15,166 bases of DNA from CAYWBI01 sp964456445 (GTDB lineage Bacteria > Calditrichota > Calditrichia > Calditrichales > J004): NCBI GenBank assembly GCA_964456445.1, contig CAYWBI010000094.1, positions 1-15,166 on the forward strand, given 5' to 3'. Shown in pieces: positions 1-5,880 of this stretch. The notes below the pieces were generated by a model. The model was given only the letters and a program-made list of their open reading frames with translations, did not search any database and was not told the origin of the DNA. Both the position numbers and the translations under genes were made by a program. The first letter of the stretch is position 1. The number at the start of each line of letters is the position of its first letter.

Positions 1-410
1 CGCTTGGAGAATTACCAATGCCTAAATTTACCCATAGATTTAACTGTTGAACCTTCTTTTAAAAGCAGGAACTTTAGTCTGCTTGACTACTTTGCCCACT
101 ATCAACATTATTATAACGGTTTTTTTAACGCGTATGATTTATACGCGAAGCGCATTTTAATGGTGCCACACTCAACGCTTTGTAAAAACCAGAGGATGTT
201 TTAAAACAGGTGTATAAATTTTTAAATGTCCCGGTCCCGGAACCGTTATTGCCGGAGGAGGCAATCTACTTGACACCCGGGCCGGTTCGTACCAATTATG
301 ATCCAAAGCAGGAGCGTGAAGCATTGACATCCTTAACGGAAGAAGAACGTCAACTGATCAACCGATTTAAGGTTGATGAAGCCTTGTATCGGACTACAAA
401 TCCTATATAA
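1..410 (+). pseudogene. Sulfotransferase-like protein, 3' part, frameshifted
   Basis: Two adjacent frames give one protein C-terminus. The first is open from the window edge to the stop at 202-204 and reads YAKRILMVPHSTLCK near its end. The second runs from about 186 to the stop at 408-410 and begins KPEDVLKQVYKFLNVP. Together they match the C-terminal pattern of PAPS-dependent sulfotransferases: a strand ending in an 'I.V..Y..L' type motif, then 'P..VL..(I/V)..FL.VP', then a late 'LTEEER' helix. One extra A in the A5 run at 184-188 would join them as CKKPEDVLKQ, so I see a one-base deletion, or a homopolymer sequencing error. The family transfers sulfate from PAPS to a hydroxyl or amine on a sugar, lipid or small molecule. 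The PAPS-binding N-terminus lies outside the window, so the family call is an inference from the C-terminus only. Confidence 0.5.
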
Positions 411-485
411 AAAAAAATGGAACAAAAGTGAGAATTGACTGGTAACATACATAATCAGCCCGTGTGGTGTCGGGTTTATACTACC

Positions 486-540
486 GGAGGAACCGTAATT
501 TTCTGATTGGCCTCCCAAAAAAGCGGTTCCTCCTTTTTTT
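486..540 (+). terminator. Rho-independent terminator after the sulfotransferase remnant
   Basis: A perfect 10-bp stem, GGAGGAACCG (486-495) with CGGTTCCTCC (524-533), encloses a 28-nt loop and is followed by seven T at 534-540. The loop holds CCTCC (511-515), which could pair instead with GGAGG (486-490), but the longer pairing is much stronger. It lies 75 bp past the stop at 410 and separates that gene from the crotonase gene. Confidence 0.85.
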
Positions 541-803
541 CTTCAAATTTTTCCGTGTTTTTTCTATTTTCGACTAAATCTTCATAAAAAAAAATCTAAA
601 ATGTGTGCGTTATGTGTTGGTTGAATAATAATTTGTGTTTAATTTCTCTATAAAATTTTCCAATGATTTACAGATAAATGATTTATATGTTTTATTCAAA
701 ACACAAGAATGAATAAGTACTCTGGTACTCATTTTATTAAATTTGAAGGATAATGCTTCAATGATAATTGATTTCCGATAAAATATTCAATGAAAGGCAT
801 GTG
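541..803 (+). promoter_or_regulatory. AT-rich leader/promoter region of the crotonase-kinase pair
   Basis: This is a gene-free AT-rich stretch that must contain the promoter for the crotonase gene. I see no convincing -35/-10 pair. Two small repeats are present: the 9-mer AATGATTTA occurs twice with a 15-bp period (662-670 and 677-685), and AGTAC-TCTG-GTACT forms an inverted repeat at 716-729. Both could be operators, but short AT-rich repeats arise easily by chance. A GAAAGG ribosome-binding site at 792-797 sits 6 nt before the ATG at 804. Confidence 0.3.
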
Positions 804-1583
804 ATGTTTGAAAATATTTTGTATGAAGTAAAAGGCGCCATTGCAATAATTACAATAAACCGACCTAAAATGCTCAATGCCCTTACGGCGGAAACCATCA
901 GGGAAATAGGCCGTGCGATGGACCGGGCCAGGGCAAATGCTGCTGTAAAAGGTATCTTGCTGACGGGCGCCGGGGAGAAGGCCTTTGTGGCTGGGGCGGA
1001 TATCAAGGAGATAAGCGGTCTGGATATGCATCAGGGACGACAGCTCTCCCGCGAGGGGCAGGCTATCTTCTCTGCCATTGAAATGTGTCCTAAGCCGGTC
1101 ATCGCGCTCATCAATGGATTTGCCCTTGGTGGCGGACTTGAACTGGCCATGTCCTGTCACTTTCGGCTGGTTTCCGAAAATGCCAGATTTGGCCAGCCCG
1201 AGGTTAATTTAGGATTATTGCCGGGTTATGGTGGTACACAACGTCTGCCCCGACTGATCGGGCGTGGCAGGGCAATGGAACTTTTGTTGACCGGTGACAT
1301 GATCCATGCTCAACGTGCTTATGAAATTGGCCTGATCAATAAAGTTGTTTCTGCCCACGACCTGCTTGATGAGGGGGAAAAAATGATGCAAAAAATTATT
1401 TCAAAAGGGCCGCTGGCTTTGCAATATTGCATCGAAGCGGTCCATCATGGTTTAAACAGCTCGCTTGAAACAGGGCTGGAGATCGAGGCCAACTATTTTG
1501 GTATGGCCTTTGCTACCGAAGATATGCGTGAAGGTACAACGGCCTTTATCGAAAAACGCAAAGCTATCTTTGAAGGAAAATAA
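804..1583 (+). CDS. Enoyl-CoA hydratase/crotonase family protein
   Basis: The protein has 259 residues, the normal length for single-domain crotonases. It hydrates trans-2-enoyl-CoA, typically in beta-oxidation or in crotonyl-CoA to 3-hydroxybutyryl-CoA pathways, in the cytoplasm. It opens FENILYEVKGAIAIITINRP. It has the oxyanion-hole segment FVAGADIKE (61-69), the GFALGGGLELAMSC block with the first catalytic Glu at 113, and GQPEVNLGLLPGYGGTQRLP with the second catalytic Glu at 133. Both acids of true hydratases are therefore present, which argues against an isomerase or hydrolase. I chose ATG 804 because a GAAAGG site lies 6 nt upstream and homologues start at this point; an upstream TTG at 768 would add 12 unmatched residues. 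The TAA overlaps the kinase start by one base. The exact substrate cannot be read from the sequence, and no other fatty-acid gene is adjacent. Confidence 0.9.
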   Translation: MFENILYEVKGAIAIITINRPKMLNALTAETIREIGRAMDRARANAAVKGILLTGAGEKAFVAGADIKEISGLDMHQGRQLSREGQAIFSAIEMCPKPVIALINGFALGGGLELAMSCHFRLVSENARFGQPEVNLGLLPGYGGTQRLPRLIGRGRAMELLLTGDMIHAQRAYEIGLINKVVSAHDLLDEGEKMMQKIISKGPLALQYCIEAVHHGLNSSLETGLEIEANYFGMAFATEDMREGTTAFIEKRKAIFEGK

Positions 1584-2656
1584 TGTTGTTTGAAAAGCAA
1601 AAATCCCTGATCGTCAGTTTGGCCGGAGCAGATGCGGAACGTCTTATAATAGACGCCATTGATAAGCAAAACAGTGAATGGCAAACAGTTGACAGCTATA
1701 AAAGGGCTTATACGGCTTTATCCGATGAACGCTTTGATGCCTTGTTTGTGCTTATCAAAAAATATAATGCAACGGATTTGGATAAATTCTTTGTAAAAAT
1801 ATCAAATCAACTTAAAACGATGCTGGTTTTCGGCGTCGGCCCGGAACAACCTTCAAAACCGGCGCCATTTAATTTTTATCTGCCTTTGCAAAGTCTTGAT
1901 GACCGGATTGCCCTGGACGATCTTTTTGCCGGGTTGTTGGAAATCACCCGTATGGTTAAAAATCAATCCGAACTTTCGGCAATGTTGATACATGATATGC
2001 GCTCACCAATGCAAAGTGTGCTCAGTTATATGGAATTGTTGCAGACAAATGTATTTGGGGAACTCAACCAGGGGCAACAGCAAATGATCCGGAATTCCCT
2101 GCGGTTACTGGATCAATCATTGGATATGATGAACGAGCTGAGCGAGGTGATGCGTTTTGAGAATAAATCCTTCTATCTTACAAAAACCCAATTTAATGTA
2201 AAAAAACTTATCCAGGACGTGGTGCGCGCCCTGTGGATCCATGCGGATAAAAAAAATATCAAGATTCCCATTGTAGTAAGCGATCCAGGTAAAGAAATAT
2301 TTGCCGATCACTCTGCGCTTAACCGGGTATTGACAAACATATTATCTAACGCAATCCGATATACTCCCAAAAATGGTTCTATCCGGGTGGAATGCCAATG
2401 TCATACAGATCCTGCCGGAACTTCTCAATATATTTTAAAAATAACAGATAGCGGTCCGGGGATACCTGCGGATACGGCCGCAATGATTTTCGATAAATAT
2501 TATCGTATAAAAGCCGGGCGCTCCGGTAAAGGTTTTGGCATCGGTCTTTATGTGGCCAGACTGTTTGTGGAAGCGCATGGTGGTACGATAGGTGTTCATA
2601 ATAACCGTGAGGGCGGGGCCACTTTTTATATCCAAATCCCATTTGAATCAAAATAA
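1583..2656 (+). CDS. Soluble sensor histidine kinase with receiver-like N-terminal domain
   Basis: The protein has 357 residues and no membrane segment. The kinase core is complete. The H-box LIHDMRSP has the phospho-accepting His at 137, inside a dimerisation helix at about 125-190. An N-box NRVLTNILSNAIRY spans 247-260. G1 DSGPGIP starts at Asp289, an F-box IFDKYYR spans 302-308, and G2 GKGFGIGLYVAR spans 315-326. Residues 1-115 look like an alpha/beta domain with the rhythm of a receiver domain (SLIVSL near the start, FDALFVLI at 51-58, TMLVFG at 79-84). The usual acidic pocket is not evident, so I infer a pseudo-receiver. The ATG overlaps the crotonase stop as TAATG, and AAGGA at 1573-1577 within the crotonase gene serves as its ribosome-binding site, so the two genes are translationally coupled. 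No response regulator is nearby and the signal is unknown. Confidence 0.88.
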   Translation: MLFEKQKSLIVSLAGADAERLIIDAIDKQNSEWQTVDSYKRAYTALSDERFDALFVLIKKYNATDLDKFFVKISNQLKTMLVFGVGPEQPSKPAPFNFYLPLQSLDDRIALDDLFAGLLEITRMVKNQSELSAMLIHDMRSPMQSVLSYMELLQTNVFGELNQGQQQMIRNSLRLLDQSLDMMNELSEVMRFENKSFYLTKTQFNVKKLIQDVVRALWIHADKKNIKIPIVVSDPGKEIFADHSALNRVLTNILSNAIRYTPKNGSIRVECQCHTDPAGTSQYILKITDSGPGIPADTAAMIFDKYYRIKAGRSGKGFGIGLYVARLFVEAHGGTIGVHNNREGGATFYIQIPFESK

Positions 2657-2719
2657 TTTCGATAAAATTGATCTGTTGTTGCCTCAAGCTTCTTAGTATC
2701 CGCCCCGCCTTTAAAATGA
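2657..2719. other. Short gene-free stretch after the kinase gene
   Basis: No terminator with a T tract is visible directly after the kinase stop. A single CCTCAAG resembles an attC L-box but has no pairing partner nearby, so I do not call a site. This stretch is the left edge of the accessory region. Confidence 0.3.
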
Positions 2720-2969
2720 TGGACCATCTTTGGAAACATAGCAAATTGTAAGAAAGTGTATAGCGTGGATTTGCCACTATCCATCAAAGCGCAATATGTA
2801 TCTATAGTGAGACCCTATTTGGTATAATGGGTATAGGTTTGTCTGTTTGGACCTTCCCAAAGTCCCGGATGCAAAATCACAAAAGTTGTTTAGAGATATG
2901 ATAATAAGTATGTTAGCACCAACTAGTAAAGGAAAATTATCTCAACATATAAAAAACTATGGGAAATAA
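2720..2969 (+). pseudogene. Probable degraded gene of the first cassette
   Basis: Two overlapping open stretches in different frames suggest one decayed gene. The first reads from 2720 to a stop at 2825-2827 and includes VYSVDLPLSIKAQYVSIV. The second is open from 2811 to TAA at 2967-2969 and includes GYRFVCLDLPKVPDAKSQ and SMLAPTSKGKLSQHI. A single shift near 2811-2827 would fuse them into about 80 codons. There is no credible start codon with a ribosome-binding site; the only ATG in good context (2898) would leave 23 codons. I do not recognise the protein. The stop lies 22 bp before attC1, which is where a cassette gene normally ends, so I infer the worn remnant of a cassette whose left part is lost. 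Confidence 0.3.
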
Positions 2970-2990
2970 AGTAATCAAGTAGGCACAGCT

Positions 2991-3085
2991 GCTAACAAAG
3001 TATTCAAGGCAAATTTGCTAGTGGGAGCATGAATCAGGATTCAAATATTGACAATCGCAAATCGCCTTAATACATGGCGTTATGT
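2991..3085 (+). other. attC recombination site 1
   Basis: The site folds as a canonical attC. The left core GCTAAC (2991-2996) pairs through TAAC with GTTA of the right core GTTATGT (3079-3085). The spacers are AAAG on the left and CATGGC on the right. The L boxes are TATTCAAGGC (3001-3010) and GCCTTAATA (3064-3072), which pair over 9 bp with a single unpaired C at 3005. That C corresponds to the extrahelical G on the folded bottom strand, the strand-choice mark of attC sites. The stem resumes with ATTTGC (3013-3018) and GCAAAT (3057-3062). The interior holds a small GAATC/GATTC hairpin (3031-3042) as the variable terminal structure. The one deviation is T in place of a purine inside the right GTTRRRY core. 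At 95 bp the size is normal. Confidence 0.75.
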
Positions 3086-3108
3086 ACCTATGAACAAAGC
3101 AGATAATA

Positions 3109-3339
3109 ATGAAAAAGGTTTACATTTTACAGCATGAGCATGAAATAGGACCAGACACCGAAGACGTAAAATTGATAGGTGTATATTCATCCTACGAAAA
3201 CGCAAAAAATGCAATTCAGCGATTATCAGAACAATCTGGTTTCCAAAACTCACGGGATGGATTCTGTATTGATGAATACGAAATTGATAGTGATCATTGG
3301 ACAGAGGGATTCATAACAATCAAACAGGAATCAAGATAA
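3109..3339 (+). CDS. Small uncharacterised cassette protein (76 aa)
   Basis: The protein has 76 residues, is soluble and acidic, and lacks a signal peptide or membrane segment. It starts 23 nt after attC1, the usual position for the first gene of a cassette. It has a compact conserved-looking pattern: KVYILQHEHE at 3-12, then KLIGVYSS..NAK.AI.RL, then GF..SRDGF, and finally IDEYEIDSDHWTEGF at about 54-68. I recall a widespread small family with this ending (HE, IGVYSS, DEYEID.DHWTEGF), probably listed as a domain of unknown function (possibly DUF7336), but I cannot confirm the accession. No ribosome-binding site of standard strength precedes the ATG. Function is unknown. Its neighbours are other cassette genes, so an accessory or immunity-like role is possible but unproven. 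Confidence 0.75.
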   Translation: MKKVYILQHEHEIGPDTEDVKLIGVYSSYENAKNAIQRLSEQSGFQNSRDGFCIDEYEIDSDHWTEGFITIKQESR

Positions 3340-3347
3340 TCTAACTC

Positions 3348-3533
3348 ATGGATCTGCAAGAAGAACAATTAGTAGCTGAGAAATTTCTCAAGGGCAAAGT
3401 GGTAAAGTCCATTTTTAGACACAGGGCCAATGAGCTCTGCATAGAGTTTACAGATGGGACTCGGCTTTTCGTTGACAAGAATGAAACTGGTTTAGAGCTA
3501 TCTGTGACTAGTGGCAAGCTCGATGAATTATAA
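3348..3533 (+). CDS. Small uncharacterised protein (61 aa), second ORF of the cassette
   Basis: The protein has 61 residues and follows the previous stop by 8 nt, so the two are almost certainly co-transcribed and possibly translated in turn. It reads as a short helix (DLQEEQLVAEKFL) followed by a likely all-beta segment: GKVVKSIFRHRANEL, CIEFTDGTRLFVDKN, GLELSVTSG. The core pattern 'EFTDGTRLFVD...LELSV' recalls small uncharacterised beta-barrel-like proteins, but I cannot assign a family. There is no signal peptide, no cysteine pair and no catalytic motif. The stop at 3533 lies 10 bp before the candidate middle attC, as expected for the last gene of a cassette. The minus-strand ORF over the same bases is an antisense shadow. 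Confidence 0.6.
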   Translation: MDLQEEQLVAEKFLKGKVVKSIFRHRANELCIEFTDGTRLFVDKNETGLELSVTSGKLDEL

Positions 3534-3542
3534 AAAATAAGC

Positions 3543-3586
3543 ATAACATTTTGCTGCACGGGAGCTCAAAAAACGCGCCCCGTTAT
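3543..3586 (+). other. Candidate attC-like site 2 (short, atypical)
   Basis: ATAAC (3543-3547) and GTTAT (3582-3586) form an outer inverted repeat in the same orientation and position, relative to genes, as the two good attC sites. Inside is a GC-rich imperfect hairpin, ACGGGAGCTC facing CGCGCCCCGT. I cannot find paired L boxes with an extrahelical C, and about 44 bp is shorter than usual attC sites. It may be a decayed or minimal attC, a different class of folded site, or just a terminator-like hairpin without a T tract. The next gene starts 27 nt downstream, like the spacing after attC1. Confidence 0.35.
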
Positions 3587-3613
3587 CAATACAGTATAAT
3601 TTACGCAAATATT

Positions 3614-4228
3614 ATGAAACGAATAATTATTATAATATCAATTCCTGTCGTCATTTTTATAGCTTATTTTGTATTTATTGAAGTTTTCGTATGCAAAGGT
3701 CTGGATGAAAATTCAATAGATATAAATGATATCCCAAGATATATTAGTTACAATAAATTAAAATCAGACGGTTTTTTGCTATGGCACTGCGGAAGCACTA
3801 TTGCATTTTTTAATAGAGATACTTTTAACTTAACAGTAAATAATAAGGTGTTTAGAGATAAAATAGAGATATGTTTTTCTACGGAATCATTTAATTATCC
3901 ATATCTCAAAGAATGGTTTTTAAGAATGCATCCTGATGTTGATAAAAAATTCTTGAATTTTCTGAATTTAGAGGCAGATTCAAGTACTATAAAAGAACTT
4001 CGACAGACAGATTTTTTTACAATTAATGAAAAGTATATTCTTATTCGTGAGCGAAATTTATACTATCTAAGAAATGATTCAGCTGAATATAACGATTATT
4101 CTGAATATCATTTTGTTGAAAAAAAATATATACATGATGAATTCTGGGGTGAGTATCCTAAGTTGGATGGTTTGGGATATGAATATTATTTAATAAGATT
4201 TCCCTATTCAATTTTTGGAATAATTTAA
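3614..4228 (+). CDS. Unknown membrane-anchored cassette protein (204 aa)
   Basis: The protein has 204 residues. Residues 2-22 (KRIIIIISIPVVIFIAYFVF) form one strongly hydrophobic segment after a basic start, a signal anchor. The remainder is polar and rich in Tyr, Phe, Asn and Asp, and probably lies outside the cytoplasm. A single Cys at about 28 follows the anchor, but the spacing and context do not make a clear lipobox. The AT-rich codon use differs visibly from the flanking kinase and MATE genes, which supports acquisition by transfer. I chose ATG 3614 because the upstream TTG at 3551 would read through the candidate attC and place hydrophilic residues before the anchor. No ribosome-binding site is obvious. 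The stop is 3 bp before attC3. I recognise no family. Confidence 0.65.
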   Translation: MKRIIIIISIPVVIFIAYFVFIEVFVCKGLDENSIDINDIPRYISYNKLKSDGFLLWHCGSTIAFFNRDTFNLTVNNKVFRDKIEICFSTESFNYPYLKEWFLRMHPDVDKKFLNFLNLEADSSTIKELRQTDFFTINEKYILIRERNLYYLRNDSAEYNDYSEYHFVEKKYIHDEFWGEYPKLDGLGYEYYLIRFPYSIFGII

Positions 4229-4231
4229 ATT

Positions 4232-4359
4232 GCTAACCATCGGCTCAAGTGGAAGCGAAGGACTGTGGCGTGAATTTCAGTTTTTTTGTACTTTACCGGT
4301 CATGTTCTACATCAAGGTAAGTGGTGTAATCTTCGCTCCGCTTAGCCAAATCGTTGTTT
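4232..4359 (+). other. attC recombination site 3
   Basis: This 128-bp element has full attC architecture. The left core GCTAAC (4232-4237) pairs through AAC with GTT of the right core GTTGTTT (4353-4359). The L boxes GGCTCAAG (4242-4249) and CTTAGCC (4341-4347) pair over 7 bp with one unpaired C at 4246. The stem continues with a T-G wobble (4250/4340), GGA/TCC (4251-4253/4337-4339), one more unpaired A at 4254, and then GCGAAG/CTTCGC (4255-4260/4331-4336). The terminal loop of about 70 nt is long, like Vibrio-type repeats. The extrahelical C sits in the same TCAAG context as in attC1, which makes coincidence unlikely. The right core departs from GTTRRRY in its middle bases. Confidence 0.75.
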
Positions 4360-4430
4360 CATTGTAAGGCTCTATAATAATTTATAAACGCCGCTATACG
4401 TCAAATATATACGCAGTACAGGTAAAATGT

Positions 4431-5735
4431 TTAATGGGATGTTACTGCGTAGATGTGTTTTTTGGCCAATAATTGCATGGTAAGCCAACGCATGCCCATA
4501 AAGATGAGCATGGCTGCCCAAATGCCATGATTCCCCGCCAAATATCGTCCCAGATAAAAGAGTGGCAAAAAAGTCACAAAGACAGAAAATAACATGGTGT
4601 TACGCATGGCCTTACTTGCTGTGGCGCCGATATAAATGCCGTCCCAGATATAGCAAAAACTGTTTATAAACGGCGCGGCTATGGTCCAGCCCATATAGCT
4701 AAGACAAAGTCTGATCAACGCGGAATTGTTTGTAAAAAAACCGAGAATGGTTGCGGCGCCAAGTGCATAAATTATACTAAAAAGCAAACCCAGCCCACTT
4801 CCCCAAAGAAAGATATACCGGATAGTTTTACGTAAAGAGTCTCTGTCCCCGGCGCCAATTGCCTTTCCAATCAGGCTTTCCGCTGCAAAAGCAAAGCCAT
4901 CGATGCCAAATGAAAAAATCATCCATAGCTGCATCAGTATGGTATTTGCAGCAAGCAAATCATCGCCAAGTTCTGCTGATTTGGCCGTAAAAAAAGAGAA
5001 GACAAAAAGCAGGCTGATGGTACGGATAAAAATATCCCTGTTGAGCATGAAAAAAGCTTTTATCTTCTCCGGATGTAACAGGGCGGTGCGTTTATAAAAA
5101 CCAAGATAATTTTTGTATTTTTTAATAAAAAGCAAGATGGCCAATATCAAACCAAGGTATTGTGCCGCCACGGTCCCCCAGGCCACACCGTCGGAATACA
5201 TCCCGGCATAATTGACAAACCAGATATCGAAAATCACGTTGGCCACATTGGCAAAAATGGTGATATAGAGTGGATAGCGTGCATTTTGCATCCCAAGGTA
5301 CCAGCCGGTAAAGGCATACAAGCCAAGTGTTGCCGGGGCAGCCCAGATTCGTATCCGAAAGTAACTTCGTGCATATCGTTCTACATCCGCGGTAGCATTT
5401 ATCAGATAAAAGCTGATATCCTCGATAAGCCACTGACCAAGTATCAACAGACACGCGGCAAGCATGGCTACGGCCAGTGCCCGTAAGAGAATATGCAATA
5501 CTTCGCCATTATCCTTGCCCCCGAGCGCCTGTGCCGACAGACCGGTTGTACCCATCCGCAGAAAGCCAAAGCCCCAATAAATAAAATTGAAAATCATCGA
5601 GCCGATCGACACCGCCCCGATATAATAAACGCCGTCTAAGTGCCCCACCAAAGCGGTATCAACCGAACTCAGCAGGGGAACGGCCAAATTGGCGATAATA
5701 TTCGGGATAGCCAGGTGAAGAATTTTCTTGTTCAT
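4431..5735 (-). CDS. MATE family (DinF-like) multidrug/toxin efflux transporter
   Basis: The protein has 434 residues and about twelve hydrophobic segments, as expected for the MATE fold. The N-terminus follows the DinF branch closely: LAIPNIIANLAVPLLSSVDT, then ALVGHLDGVYYIGAVSIG, then YWGFGFLRMGTTGLSAQALG. The second half repeats the pattern (MLNRDIFIRTISLLFVFSFF, ILMQLWMIFSFGIDGFAFAA, ESLIGKAIGAGDR). It should export cationic or organic compounds across the inner membrane in exchange for Na+ or H+; the substrate cannot be read. I chose the ATG at 5735 because family members begin with this short MNKK lead, whereas the upstream start would add eight residues without support. The gene is convergent with the cassette island, ending 71 bp from attC3, and divergent from dsbD. 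No T-tract terminator is visible after its stop. Confidence 0.92.
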   Translation of the reverse strand: MNKKILHLAIPNIIANLAVPLLSSVDTALVGHLDGVYYIGAVSIGSMIFNFIYWGFGFLRMGTTGLSAQALGGKDNGEVLHILLRALAVAMLAACLLILGQWLIEDISFYLINATADVERYARSYFRIRIWAAPATLGLYAFTGWYLGMQNARYPLYITIFANVANVIFDIWFVNYAGMYSDGVAWGTVAAQYLGLILAILLFIKKYKNYLGFYKRTALLHPEKIKAFFMLNRDIFIRTISLLFVFSFFTAKSAELGDDLLAANTILMQLWMIFSFGIDGFAFAAESLIGKAIGAGDRDSLRKTIRYIFLWGSGLGLLFSIIYALGAATILGFFTNNSALIRLCLSYMGWTIAAPFINSFCYIWDGIYIGATASKAMRNTMLFSVFVTFLPLFYLGRYLAGNHGIWAAMLIFMGMRWLTMQLLAKKHIYAVTSH

Positions 5736-5767
5736 GTATATTAGGGCCCATCTGCTCAAAAGCGAAG

Positions 5768-5797
5768 TTGAATAGCCTTTTCCCGTTTGTTTATACC
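5768..5797 (+). promoter_or_regulatory. Possible sigma-70-type promoter for dsbD
   Basis: In the divergent gap between the MATE gene and dsbD, TTGAAT (5768-5773) and TATACC (5792-5797) lie 18 bp apart, a weak match to -35/-10 boxes. A better -10, TATAAT (5808-5813), has no good -35 partner. If the lineage uses a Bacteroidetes-type sigma factor, neither reading may apply. Confidence 0.25.
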
Positions 5798-5880
5798 ATC
5801 TTCTTTTTATAATTTTGTGATATTAAACGATGCATAACAATGTAAAATACAGCTTTAACCAAATCGGAGAAATTAAAAAA

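Larger units (their letters stand above)
2720..4359 (+). mobile_element. Integron gene-cassette cluster without visible integrase (CALIN-like)
   Basis: Two convincing attC sites in the same orientation (2991-3085 and 4232-4359) and a weaker one (3543-3586) separate short plus-strand ORFs. None of these ORFs has a housekeeping identity, and several are AT-richer than the flanking crotonase, kinase and MATE genes. This is the layout of integron cassettes: ORF, then attC, with little spacing. If all three sites work, the units are a decayed cassette ending at attC1, a two-ORF cassette (3080-3582), and a one-ORF cassette (3583-4353). If the middle site is not real, the last two form one three-ORF cassette. 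No tyrosine recombinase (IntI) or attI is in the window, so it may be an orphan cluster or may lie within a longer array whose platform is elsewhere. The flanks, a kinase gene and a MATE gene, look intact. Confidence 0.65.

Noticed and set aside
459..474. CCCG/CGGG mini-hairpin before the 486-540 terminator as a riboswitch or attenuator
   Set aside because: It has only four strong pairs, no recognisable aptamer, and the next gene is about 260 bp beyond the terminator.
729..1160. 143-codon minus-strand ORF over the crotonase gene
   Set aside because: It is antisense to highly conserved crotonase motifs, has no recognisable protein features and is an out-of-frame shadow.
2676..2720. Possible fourth attC left of the decayed cassette gene
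   Set aside because: Only a lone CCTCAAG is present; no paired L box or GTT core partner can be found.
2379..2777. 132-codon minus-strand ORF across the kinase 3' end
   Set aside because: It overlaps the G1, F and G2 kinase boxes on the opposite strand; its sequence is low in hydrophobic-core pattern and has no motif.
3551..3613. Upstream TTG start for the membrane-anchored cassette gene
   Set aside because: It would translate through the candidate attC hairpin and put a polar stretch before the anchor; ATG 3614 is the natural start of a signal anchor.
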